From NCBI RefSeq assembly GCF_000725805.1, contig NZ_JOFT01000011.1, positions 310,001 to 374,000 of the forward strand: a stretch of 64,000 nt of DNA. Direction: 5' to 3'. Below the pieces are notes generated by a model. The model was not told the origin of the DNA. It worked only from the letters and a program-made list of their open reading frames with translations, and ran no database searches. Numbering within the stretch: the first letter of the stretch is position 1; each line of letters begins with the position of its first letter. The DNA is from Streptomyces xanthophaeus. Its GTDB lineage: Bacteria > Actinomycetota > Actinomycetes > Streptomycetales > Streptomycetaceae. This document shows positions 1-9,500 of the stretch, piece after piece. Both the position numbers and the translations under genes were made by a program.

Positions 1-2
1 CC

Positions 3-677
3 TGCGCCGTCCGCATGCGGCTGGAGCTGGCCCGGATGCAGCGTTCGCTCCGGGTCAGCGCACGGGCCAGCACCTGGCGGCTGCATCCGGCGCTCATGAC
101 GGTGCCGCTCCCCCTGCACATCGACAGTGCGACCGGAAAGGGCGCGGTGTCCGACTGGCTGTGCTTCTGGCCCACCAACAAGGCCCGGTTCCAGGAGTAT
201 CCGCGGCCGGAGGGCCGCCCCGGCTACGACGCGCTGATGCTGTACCACGTGCACCGGCTGGAGTTCGACAGCGAGTCCGTCCCCAAGAGCGTCAGGGAAC
301 TGATGAAACGGGCGGCGCGGGAGTGGGAGCGCAAGCAGCAGGCGCCGGGCCCGGCGCTCGTGCCGGAGCTGGTCACGGTGATGCAGTCCGACCGGCGGCT
401 CTTCACCCGGGAGGGCGAGCTGTTCGTCACCGGGCTCGGCGCGGCCGCACTGCTCGCGCTGTTCGTTTGGGTGGCCGTGGAGGCGGGGGTGATCGCGGGG
501 CTGGGTGCCGCGGGGAAGGCAGGGCTGTCCGCGCTGGCGGCCACTCCGGCCTCGATGGCGCAAGCGGTCGCCGCGACCGCGAAGTTCGCCCGGGACTTCC
601 CGGCCGTCGCCACCCAGCTGGTCTTCACCCCGCCGACCCGACTGCTGCCGCTCCGGCCCGCGACGGCCGCCCCCTGA
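3..677 (+). CDS. Hypothetical membrane protein, 5' end outside window
   Basis: The reading frame is open to the left edge of the window, so the true start may lie outside; the first internal ATG is at 15. The visible 220 or so residues hold a soluble basic N-terminal part with a long charged helix around residues 95-110. A strongly hydrophobic segment follows at about residues 138-165, then an Ala-rich tail ending in a Pro/Leu-rich stretch. No catalytic motif or known family is recognised. It converges on the secreted propeller protein downstream. Coding is supported by strong G/C at third positions; function is unknown. Confidence 0.6.
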   Translation, partial: CAVRMRLELARMQRSLRVSARASTWRLHPALMTVPLPLHIDSATGKGAVSDWLCFWPTNKARFQEYPRPEGRPGYDALMLYHVHRLEFDSESVPKSVRELMKRAAREWERKQQAPGPALVPELVTVMQSDRRLFTREGELFVTGLGAAALLALFVWVAVEAGVIAGLGAAGKAGLSALAATPASMAQAVAATAKFARDFPAVATQLVFTPPTRLLPLRPATAAP

Positions 678-693
678 GCGCTGCGGGGCGGGG

Positions 694-710
694 GCCGGCA
701 GGACGCCGGC
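694..710. terminator. Weak hairpin between convergent genes
   Basis: GCCGGC, a 5-base loop AGGAC, then GCCGGC form a short GC-rich hairpin between two convergent genes. It touches the stop codon of the minus-strand gene. There is no U tract and the arms are only 6 bases, so it is a tentative terminator. Confidence 0.25.
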
Positions 711-1948
711 TAGAACCAGGTCAGGGTGAGGGGGAAGGTGGCCGTGGCCGAGGCGCCGGTCGTGTCCGTGGCGGTGGCGGTGATCTGGACGGTGCCCGAG
801 CCCCACGGCCTGCCGGTGATCCGGCCCGTGGCGGCGTCCAGGGTCAGCCCCCAGGGCAGCCCGCTCGCGGTGTGGCGCACCGGTGGCTTCCCGCCGGTCG
901 CGGTGAGCTGGATCGTGCAGCTCTGGTTGAACTTGCAGGTCTGCGGGCCCGGGTTGGCGAGCTTCAGGTCGCCGGTGGGCGGCGGGGTGGTGACGTCGCA
1001 GCCGGGTGCGGCCTCGGCGGGCAGCGGCACGCGCCAGATCTGGTTGTCGTTCTCGGAGCCCACCAGGAGCGTGGCGCAGTCGGCGTACGTCACGATCTCG
1101 CCCTGGGGCTGGGCGGGCAGGGCCACGTCGGCCAGCTTGGCGCCGGTCGCCGCGTCGTAGACGGAGGCCGTGTTCGCGCCGAGGGGGCCGCCGCTGCGCA
1201 GGGTGTAGGACTTGCCGGTGGGCGAGAAGGCGCCGTCGGTGGCGAAGACGGGGCCGGGGCGGACCGGGGTGAGGGTGTTGAGCTGTCCGGTCTGCGGCGG
1301 CAGTGGCGCCTTGTAGAGCTGTCCGGTGGCGCCGATGAGCTTGCTGGCTATGTACCACTGGCCGGTCACGGGGTCGGTGAGGAGTGATTCGGCGTCGTGG
1401 CGGCCGTCGGAGTAGGCGAGGCGGTAGGTGGCGGGGGTGACGGCGGCGTTCGCGAGGGTGTCGGGTTCGGGGAAGCTGTGGACGGTGAGTTCGGCGCGTC
1501 CGCTGAAGTTGTCGCCGATGTCACCGACGAGGATCACGGGGCGGCCGGCCGGGTCCCTCCCCACGGAGAGGGCCTCCCAGTCCGTGTTGGAGGTGCCGGT
1601 GACGGTGAGGGTGGCCCTGAGCTGTCCGGTGGGTCCGCTGCATTCGACCGCGAACACCTGGTTGGTGTTGCCGCTGTCGTTGACGGCGTAGAAGACGCCC
1701 GGGTGACGCGTGCTCATGGCGAGCCCGCTGATTTCCGTCAGGCCCGCGGGCAGGGTGCACTTGCGCTCCGGGGCCGCGGGCGCCGCGGCCTGTCCGGCGT
1801 TCCCTGAGACGGAGACGGACACGGACACGGATACGGGTGTGGACGCGGGTGTGGACGCGGCTGCGGCAGCGGCTTGTGGGAGCGGACACAGCAGGGCGAG
1901 GCTCGCGGCGGCCGCCGCGGCGCGGGGGGATACGAGGAGTCGGGACAT
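710..1948 (-). CDS. Secreted beta-propeller-like protein with C-terminal Ig-like (PIG) domain
   Basis: This is a 412-aa protein from the ATG at 1948; a GTG six bases upstream is an alternative start. It has a Sec signal peptide (basic start, Ala/Leu-rich core) and then a low-complexity Ser-Val and Thr-Pro linker. A region of about 280 residues with repeated strand-turn units and short motifs such as YAVNDSGNTNQVF resembles esterase-like or NHL/propeller proteins. The last 85 residues form a putative Ig-like (PIG/He_PIG) domain with two Cys (CKFNQSC). About 65 of those 85 residues are identical to the C-terminus of the secreted phosphoesterase at 20329-21552, on the other side of the synthase operon. 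Its function is probably extracellular; the ligand is unknown. Confidence 0.8.
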   Translation of the reverse strand: MSRLLVSPRAAAAAASLALLCPLPQAAAAAASTPASTPVSVSVSVSVSGNAGQAAAPAAPERKCTLPAGLTEISGLAMSTRHPGVFYAVNDSGNTNQVFAVECSGPTGQLRATLTVTGTSNTDWEALSVGRDPAGRPVILVGDIGDNFSGRAELTVHSFPEPDTLANAAVTPATYRLAYSDGRHDAESLLTDPVTGQWYIASKLIGATGQLYKAPLPPQTGQLNTLTPVRPGPVFATDGAFSPTGKSYTLRSGGPLGANTASVYDAATGAKLADVALPAQPQGEIVTYADCATLLVGSENDNQIWRVPLPAEAAPGCDVTTPPPTGDLKLANPGPQTCKFNQSCTIQLTATGGKPPVRHTASGLPWGLTLDAATGRITGRPWGSGTVQITATATDTTGASATATFPLTLTWF

Positions 1949-2065
1949 GCGCACAATGTGACGGCGGCCGTCGCAGTTCCCAAGCGGCAGGCACCTCCGC
2001 GTTGGGCATGGACCGATGCCGGACGGGCATGGCGTGCTGCCGGAGCTCCCGCCCCCGCCGATGCG

Positions 2066-2959
2066 TCAGCGACTGGGCTCGCGGACGGGCGAATTGTGCC
2101 GGGCATGGGAGAGGAAGGCCCGCGCCGCACGGCTCAGGGGGCGTCTGGCGTGCACGATCCCCACCGGCCGCAGCAGGGGCGGGGTGAAGGAACGCACCTC
2201 CGCCCGGCGGCCGAAGGCCCTGAGGACGACGTCGCGGTACCAGATGAGCGAGCCCCGGCCGTCCATCACGCCGGTCACCCAGGCCAGCCGCTCGTTGACC
2301 TCCAGTGTGGGCACGGGCCGTACCCCCAGGCAGCTGAACATGGCCTCCAGCTCGGTGCGACGGCCCGTACCGGGTGCGGGCAGCACCATGTCCAGACCGT
2401 CGAGCAGGCGGAAGGGCAGGGGGTCGGGCAGCCGGGAGCCGAGCGGCGAGATCAGGACGACCTCCCGTTCCTGGATGTGGTGCGCCGACAGCTCGTTGTC
2501 CACCGGCAGGTCGACGAGCCCCAACTCCGCTGTTCCGTCGATGAGTTCCTGGACGAGCACCTCGCGGCTGTCGTGCTGGTGCAGCCGTACGTCGATCCCC
2601 GGGCTGCGGGTGGTGAAGGCGGGCACGAGGTCCACGGCCAGGTCGAGCGCCAGGGTCGGCGTGGCCACGACGTGCAGGGTGGCCCGGTTGTTCTGCCCGT
2701 GCGGCGCGCCGACGTCCTCGATGGCCTCCACCGCGTCGAGCACCGTACGGGCGAGGCGGACCACGCGCGTTCCTGCCGGCGTGAGATCCACACCGCGCCC
2801 GCGCCGGGCGAGCAGTTCCACTCCGAGGTCACGCTCCATGGCCTGCACGGCTCGGGAGAGGGCGGACTGGGCGACGAACACCGACGCCGCCGCGCCGGTG
2901 ATGGAGCGGCAGTCCGCGACGGCGACGAGGTACCGAAGCTGCGCGAGTGTGGGGGTCAT
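2066..2959 (-). CDS. LysR-family transcriptional regulator
   Basis: The 297-aa protein starts at the ATG at 2959, where a typical LysR N-terminus (MTPTLAQLRYLVAVAD) begins; the frame continues upstream but without family similarity. Residues 1-60 form the winged helix-turn-helix (SITGAAASVFVAQSALSRAV followed by LGVELLARRGRGVDLTPAG). Residues 90-290 form the substrate-binding-like effector domain. It is transcribed away from the large polyketide/PUFA-type operon and shares a 567-base intergenic region with it. That is the classic layout for a LysR pathway regulator, so control of the operon is plausible but inferred. The inducer is not predictable. Confidence 0.9.
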   Translation of the reverse strand: MTPTLAQLRYLVAVADCRSITGAAASVFVAQSALSRAVQAMERDLGVELLARRGRGVDLTPAGTRVVRLARTVLDAVEAIEDVGAPHGQNNRATLHVVATPTLALDLAVDLVPAFTTRSPGIDVRLHQHDSREVLVQELIDGTAELGLVDLPVDNELSAHHIQEREVVLISPLGSRLPDPLPFRLLDGLDMVLPAPGTGRRTELEAMFSCLGVRPVPTLEVNERLAWVTGVMDGRGSLIWYRDVVLRAFGRRAEVRSFTPPLLRPVGIVHARRPLSRAARAFLSHARHNSPVREPSR

Positions 2960-3181
2960 GACCGGACGGTAACCCCAGGACCCTTCAGGTGTAAGGGGCG
3001 GCAGAGTGAACAACCGGCCGATTTGGGGCGCCTGCATACCGGGTCGGTTGCGAGCCATACCGGCACGGCATGCCCGGCCGTACGCCCGTACCGCACCACC
3101 GTGCGGAATGCGTGGCTCCGGTGCGGGGAACGCCGCAGGCCGGGGCGGTGGGGGCGGTTCCGGGCTACGGATTCCGTCGCG

Positions 3182-3201
3182 GTTTCCGGACGGCCGGAAA
3201 C
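3182..3201. promoter_or_regulatory. Perfect 8+8 palindrome, candidate operator of the synthase operon
   Basis: GTTTCCGG, spacer ACGG, CCGGAAAC form a perfect inverted repeat. It lies 24 bases upstream of the TTGACA hexamer that best fits a promoter for the operon. Its position suits an activator or repressor site. The bound regulator is unknown; the neighbouring LysR protein is one candidate, though the site is not a standard T-N11-A LysR box. Confidence 0.45.
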
Positions 3202-3225
3202 GAATGGACCCTACCAATGAGGGCG

Positions 3226-3254
3226 TTGACACTCACAGGCGACCACCGCACGAT
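3226..3254 (+). promoter_or_regulatory. Candidate sigma-70-type promoter for synthase operon
   Basis: TTGACA at 3226-3231, a 17-base spacer and CACGAT at 3249-3254 fit a housekeeping-type promoter with a perfect -35 and a weak -10. Transcription would begin near 3261, leaving a leader of about 265 bases before the GTG at 3527. Confidence 0.35.
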
Positions 3255-3526
3255 GCAACGCGGCATGAAGGTGTTACCGGCGGTCACCCACACGGCGGGT
3301 GATCCTTCGGAGCGGCCTGAACCGACCCTCGGCACCCCCATTGACCTGCCCGGGTCCTCGCCGCACCGGCGCACCGCCGCTCCGTGCCACCGCTCTGCGC
3401 CACCGCCTGCGCCATGGCTCCGCCTTTGCTCTGCCGCTGCTCTGCGCCACCTCTGTGCGACCGGTACCCGTCCGTCCGTCCCGCGCTGCCGTCCCCCCTG
3501 CCCGCTCGGCCTTGTCAGGAGCGCCT

Positions 3527-6500
3527 GTGACCCCTCAGCCGGCCCGTTCCGCCGTCCGCGACCTCGTGGTCGCGGTCAGCCCCTTCGAGGAGCCCAACCC
3601 CAGGATCGTCGTGGCCGCCGAGCGCGCCGGCGCGCTCGGCCTGCTCGACCTGGGCAGAGACGCCGGCCTCGCCCGCCGTGCCCTCGCCGAAGTGACGCGG
3701 ACGCTGCGGCAGCCCTACGGCGTACGCGTGCCGGCCGGCTGCCCGGTCTGGCCGGACGAACTGCCGGCCGAGGTGGACACCGTGCTGCTGGCCGATCCCG
3801 ACCAGCAGCCGCGCCCGGCAGCCTGGGCGGCCGGCGGGGCACGACGGGTCTGGGCCGAGGTGACCAGCCCTCAGGAGGCGGCCGACGCCGTGGCAGCCGG
3901 GGCGGACGCCGTCGTCGCCAAGGGCCACGAGGCGGGCGGCCGGGTCGGTGAACTGACCGCCTTCGTCCTGCTGCAGCGGCTGCTGGCCGACCCGGACGTG
4001 ACGGTGCCCGTCCTCTCCCAGGGCGGCATCGGCCTGCACACCGCTGCCGCCGCCGTCGCGGGCGGCGCCGCCGGGGTGGTGCTCGACGCCCAGCTCGCCC
4101 TCACCACCGAGGGCGAGGCCACGCTCCCCGGGGAGGTCTCCGCCGCCCTGCGCGCCATGGACGGCAGCCAGACCACGGTCGTCGCGGGCCACCGGATCTA
4201 CGCCCGCCCCGACCTCGCCCCGCCCGAGCCCGCGGAACTCGCCCACCGGCTCGGCGCCCGCGGACTGCACACCCACCCCCTGCCGCTGGGCCAGGACGGC
4301 GCCTTCGCCGCTCGTCTCGCCGCCCGCCATCGCACCACGGGCGGCGTGGTGCAGGCCGTGCGCGAAGCCGTCGCCACCCATCTCGACGCGGCCGTGGAGA
4401 GCCACCCGCTCCGGCCGCAGCCCTCGGCCCCCCATCTGCCCGTGGCCCAGGGCCCCATGACCCGGGTCAGCGACCGGGCCGCCTTCGCCGCGGCCGTCGC
4501 GGACGCGGGCGGGGTCCCCTACCTGGCGCTCGCCGTCATGCCGGGCGACGAGGTGCGCACCCTGCTCGCCGAAACCGCACGGCTGCTGGGCGCCCGGCCC
4601 TGGGGCGTGGGCCTGCTCGGCTTCGCACCGCCGGACCTGCGGGCCGAGCAACTGGCCGCCGTGACCGAGGTCCGCCCCCCGTACGCCGTCATCGCGGGCG
4701 GACAGCCGGCCCAGGCCGCCCCGCTCGAAGCCGGCGGCACCCGGACGTACCTGCACGTCCCCTCCCCCGGCCTGCTCGATCAGTACCTCGCGCAGGGCGC
4801 CCGGCGGTTCGTCTTCGAGGGCCTGGAATGCGGCGGCCACATCGGCCCCCGTACCTCCTTCACCCTGTGGGAGGAGCAGATCGACCGGCTGCTGGGCTGC
4901 GAGGACGTCCCGGCACTGGACGTGCTCCTCGCGGGCGGCATCCACGACGAGCGGTCCGCCGCCATGGCGGCCGTCGCCGCCGCCCCGCTCGCCGCGCGGG
5001 GGGCCCGGATCAGCGTGCTCATGGGCACCGCCTACCTCTTCACCGCGGAGGCCGTCACCGCCGGGGCCGTCCTGCCCGGCTTCCAGGCCGCCGCCCTCGA
5101 CTGCGAGACGACCGTCCTGCTGCGGACCGCGCCCGGACACGCCACCCGCTGCGCGGCGACCGAGTACGCCGGCACCTTCGAGGCGGCCCGGCTGCGGCTC
5201 ACCCAGGACGGTACGGACCCGCGCGAGGCGTGGGAGGAACTGGAACGGCTCAACCTCGGGCGGCTGCGCATCGCCAGCAAGGGACTGCGCCACGGCAGCG
5301 CCGGGCCCGTGCCCGCGACCGAGGAGGAGCAGCAGCGCGACGGGCTCTTCATGCTCGGCCAGGCCGCGACCGCCCGGTCCGCGACCACCACGGTCGCCGC
5401 ACTGCACGCGCAGGTGACGGAGGGGGCGAGCGCCTTCCTCGAACGGCGGACGAGGGAACTCGCCCCCGCCTCGCCACCCGCGCCGGAGCCCGCCGAGCCG
5501 CTGGACGTGGCGATCGTCGGCATGGCCTGCGCCTATCCGGGCGCGGGGGACCTGGCCGCCTTCTGGGCCGACGTCGTCGCAGGGCGGGACGCCGTCACCG
5601 AGGTGCCGGCCGACCGCTGGGACCCCGCGCTCTACTTCGACGCCGACCCGGCCCGGGCCGGTGAGCGCACCCCGTCGCGGTGGGGCGGCTTCCTGCCGCC
5701 GGTGCCCTTCGACGCGCTCGCGCACGGCATCCCGCCGGCCTCCCTGCCCGGGATCGAACCGGTGCAGCTGCTCGCCCTGGAGATCGCCGCCCGCGCCCTT
5801 GCGGACGCCGGCTACGGCGGCGGACGCGCCTACGACCGCTCCCGCACCTCGGTGGTCTTCGGGGCCGAGGCGGGCACGGACCTGGCGGGTGCCTACGGGT
5901 TCCGCGCCCTCTACCCCGGCTACTTCGGGGAAATGCCCCCGGAAGTCGACGATGAGCTGCCGAAACTCACCGAGGACTCCTTCCCGGGCGTCCTGGCCAA
6001 TGTCATCGCGGGCCGGATCGCCAACCGGCTCGACCTCGGCGGCGCGAACTGCACGGTGGACGCGGCCTGCGCCTCGTCCCTGGCCGCACTGGACCTGGCG
6101 TGCCGGCAACTGCGTTCCGGTGACAGTGACATGGTGCTGTGCGGCGGGGCCGACGTGCACAACGGCATCAACGACTACCTGATGTTCGCCTCCGTACGGG
6201 CCCTGTCCCCCACCGGGCGGTGCCGTCCCTTCTCCGCCGCGGCCGACGGGATCGCGCTGGGTGAGGGCGTCGCCGCCGTGGTGCTCAAGCGGCTGGAGGA
6301 CGCGGAGCGCGACGGGGACCGGGTGTACGCGGTGGTCAAGGCCGTCGGCGCTTCCAGCGACGGACGCTCCCTCGGGCTGACCGCGCCGCGGCCCGACGGC
6401 CAGCGGCGCGCCCTGGAACGGGCGTACGCGCGGGCGGGCATCGCACCGGCCGAGGTGGGGCTGGTCGAGGCGCACGGCACCGGCACGGTGGTCGGCGACG

Positions 6501-9500
6501 GCACCGAACTGGCGGTCCTGACGGCACTGTTCGGCGCTTCCGGGAACGCGGCCGACGCGGGGCGCACGGACGCCGGGCGCAGCGACGTCGTGCGCACCGA
6601 TGCCGGGTGCGCGCTCGGTTCGGTCAAGTCCCAGATCGGCCACACCAAGTGCGCGGCGGGCCTGGCGGGCCTGATCAAGGCCGCGCGGGCCGTCCATGCC
6701 GGGGTGCGGCCGCCCACGCTGCACCTCGACGACCCGCACCCCGACTGGACGCAGGGGGCGGGCCCGTTCTTCTTCGACACCGAGGCCCGGCCGTGGGCGG
6801 CGCCCGTACGGCAGCGGATCGCCGGGGTCAGCGCCTTCGGCTTCGGCGGTACGAACTACCACGCCGTGCTCGCCGGGCACGAGGAGGAGCCCGCGCACGG
6901 GCTGGACGCCTGGCCCGCGGAGCTGTTCTGCTTCCGGGGCGCCGACCACGACGCGGCGGCGCGGGCGATGGACCGGCTCGCGGCCCGGCTGGCGGAGAAC
7001 GACGGCGCCGGGCGGCCCTGGCCGCTGCGCGACCTGGCCGCCGAGACGGCCGCGTCGGCATCCGGCCCCGTACAGGTCTCGGTGGTCGCCGGGAGCCTGG
7101 ACGGCCTGGCAGCGAAGCTGGAACGGGCCCGCGGCTTCACCGCGGGCGACGGGGTGCACGTACGGGCGCCGGGGGCTGACCCGGGGAAGGTGGCGTTCCT
7201 CTTTCCCGGCCAGGGCAGCCAGCGCCCCGGCATGCTGGGGGACCTCTACGTGGCCTTCCCGCGGCTGAGGGCGCTGCTGGACGAGGCTCCGCAGCAGGTG
7301 GTGTCGGCGATGTTCCCGCCGGCCGCCTTCAGTGCGCAGGAGCGGGCGCGGCAGCGTGCCGCGGTGACCGACACCCGGGTGGCACAGCCCGCGCTGGGCC
7401 TGGCGGGCGCGGCCTCGCACCTGCTGCTCGGTACGCTCGGCGTCCGGCCGGACTGCACCGCCGGGCACTCGTACGGGGAGCTGACCGCGCTGTACGCCGC
7501 GGGCTCCCTCGACGCTGCGGCGCTGCTGCGGCTGAGCGGCCGCCGGGCCTCGGCCATCCTGGAGGCCGCCGGGCAGGACCCCGGGGCGATGGCCGCGGTG
7601 ACGGCCGCCCCCGAGCAGGTACGGGAGATCGCGGCGCGGGCCGGATGTGTCGTCGCCAACCACAACGCGCCGGCCCAGTGCGTGGTGTCCGGTCCGAGGC
7701 AGGCCGTCGAGGAGGCGCTGGCCGCCCTGCACGCCGCCGGGCTGCGCGCCGAGCTGATCCCGGTGGCCTGTGCCTTCCACAGCGAGGTCGTGGCCGGGGC
7801 CGTCGGCGGGCTCGCCGCCGAACTGGCCGGGACGCCGGTGAGGGAGCCCGCCGTACCGGTCTGGTCCACGGTCACGGCCCGGCCGTACCCCTCCGGTCCG
7901 GCGCAGGTGCGCGAGCTGCTCGCGCGGCAAGTGGCCGAGCCGGTGCGCTTCGTGGAGCAGATCGAGGCCATGTACGCGTCCGGGGTGCGGACGTTCGTCG
8001 AGGCGGGGCCCGGCCGGGTGCTGACGGGGCTGGTCGCCAAGATCCTGGGCGACCGCCCGCACACGGCCGTGGCCTGCGACGTCCCGGGGGAGGCCGGTCT
8101 GCCGCGGCTGCTCGCCGCGCTCGCGGAACTGGCGGCGGCCGGGGTGCCGGTCGATCCGGAGGCGTTGTTCAAGGGGCGTACGGCCCTGTTGCCGGAGCGG
8201 GCGCCGCGGCGGCCCGGCTGGCTGGTCGACGGCCATCTGGTGCGGACGGCGGACGGCTCGCCGGTGGCGGGCGGGCTGCGGCCGGCCCGGCGCGTGCCCC
8301 TGCCGCAGCCCGCGGCGGCTGCCGTGGACCGGCGTGAGGAGGCGGTGCTGGAGTACCTGCGGGGTGCGCGGGAGCTGGTGGCGGCCCAACGCGAGGTCCT
8401 GCTGGGCTATCTGGGCGCCGAGGGAGCAGTGGGAGCCGTGGGGGCCGCCGGTTCCGCGGGGCAGCGTCCGGCCGCGCGGCCGGCCACGGGGGAGGCGACG
8501 GACGGCACGGGTGGCTGGAACGGGACGGAGGCGGCGCACTCCGGCGACGACGGGGCGGACGCCCGCGCGGCGGCGCGCCCGGCAGCCGCGGCCGTCCGAG
8601 GCGGACCGCTCACCCCGGACGAGGTCATGGACGCGGTTCTGGAGATCGTCCACGCCCGCACCGGCTACCCGCGGGACATGCTGGACCCCGACCTCGACCT
8701 GGAGGCGGACCTCTCGGTCGACTCCATCAAGCGCGTGGAGATCGTCGGCGCGCTGGCCGACCGCATCGGCCTTCCCGGACGTTCCGACGGCTCCGCGGCC
8801 CCGGCCGTGGAGGAGCTGTCCCGGATCAAGACGCTCCGCGGGATCGTGGGCTGGATCACCGCCCGGGAACCGGCGCCGGCCGTTCCCCCGGCCGGAGCAG
8901 CGAGTTCCCCCGCAGGAGCACCGAGCGCACCCGAAGGCCCGATGCGGCCCCCGGTACCGGCCGCCGCGCAGGGCCCGGCCGGTGCCCCCGCTCCGGCGCC
9001 CGCCGTCGGGCGCGCCCTCGTACGCCGTCCGGTGCGGCTCCGCGTCGAGGCCTCCCCCGCCGGTCGGGCCGTCACGGGCGACCCCGCGGCGGTACTGGCC
9101 GGGCGGGTCTTCGCCCTGGTCGAGGACGCGCTGGGGGTGGGGGCCGCGCTCACCGCGCTGCTGGAGTCCCACGGCGCCCGGGTGGTCCCCGTCGCGGACG
9201 GCCGGCCGGCCTCCGCCGAAGGGGTGGACGGCCTCGTCGACCTGAGCGCCCTGGATCCCGGGCCCGATCCCGTCCTGCCCCGGGCGTTCGCGCGGCTGCG
9301 CGGGGCGCTGGTGGCGGGGGTCCGGTGGCTGGTGGTCGCGACGGCCGCGGGCGGGGCGTTCGGCCACGGCCCGGCCTCGCCGGATCCGGTGCCGGGTCTC
9401 GGGCTGCGCGGGTTCGCGCGCAGCGCGGCCCTCGAGTACCCGGGGGCGCTCGTACGGGCCGTGGACATCGATCCCAAGGACCGTCCGGAACGCGTCGCCG

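Larger units (their letters stand above)
2960..3526. other. Intergenic control region between LysR gene and synthase operon
   Basis: This gene-free stretch of 567 bases separates divergent genes. It contains a 20-base palindrome (3182-3201), a TTGACA promoter candidate (3226-3254) and a long leader. At 3365-3470 the leader is pyrimidine-rich, with the near-repeat GCTCTGCGCCACC occurring twice. The synthase frame stays open back to 3299, but the predicted N-terminal extension is low-complexity and has no family similarity. I treat it as untranslated leader. Confidence 0.55.

Noticed and set aside
3299..3526. N-terminal extension of the first synthase
   Set aside because: It is low-complexity and Pro/Arg/Ala-rich without similarity; GTG at 3527 has AGGAG at the right distance.
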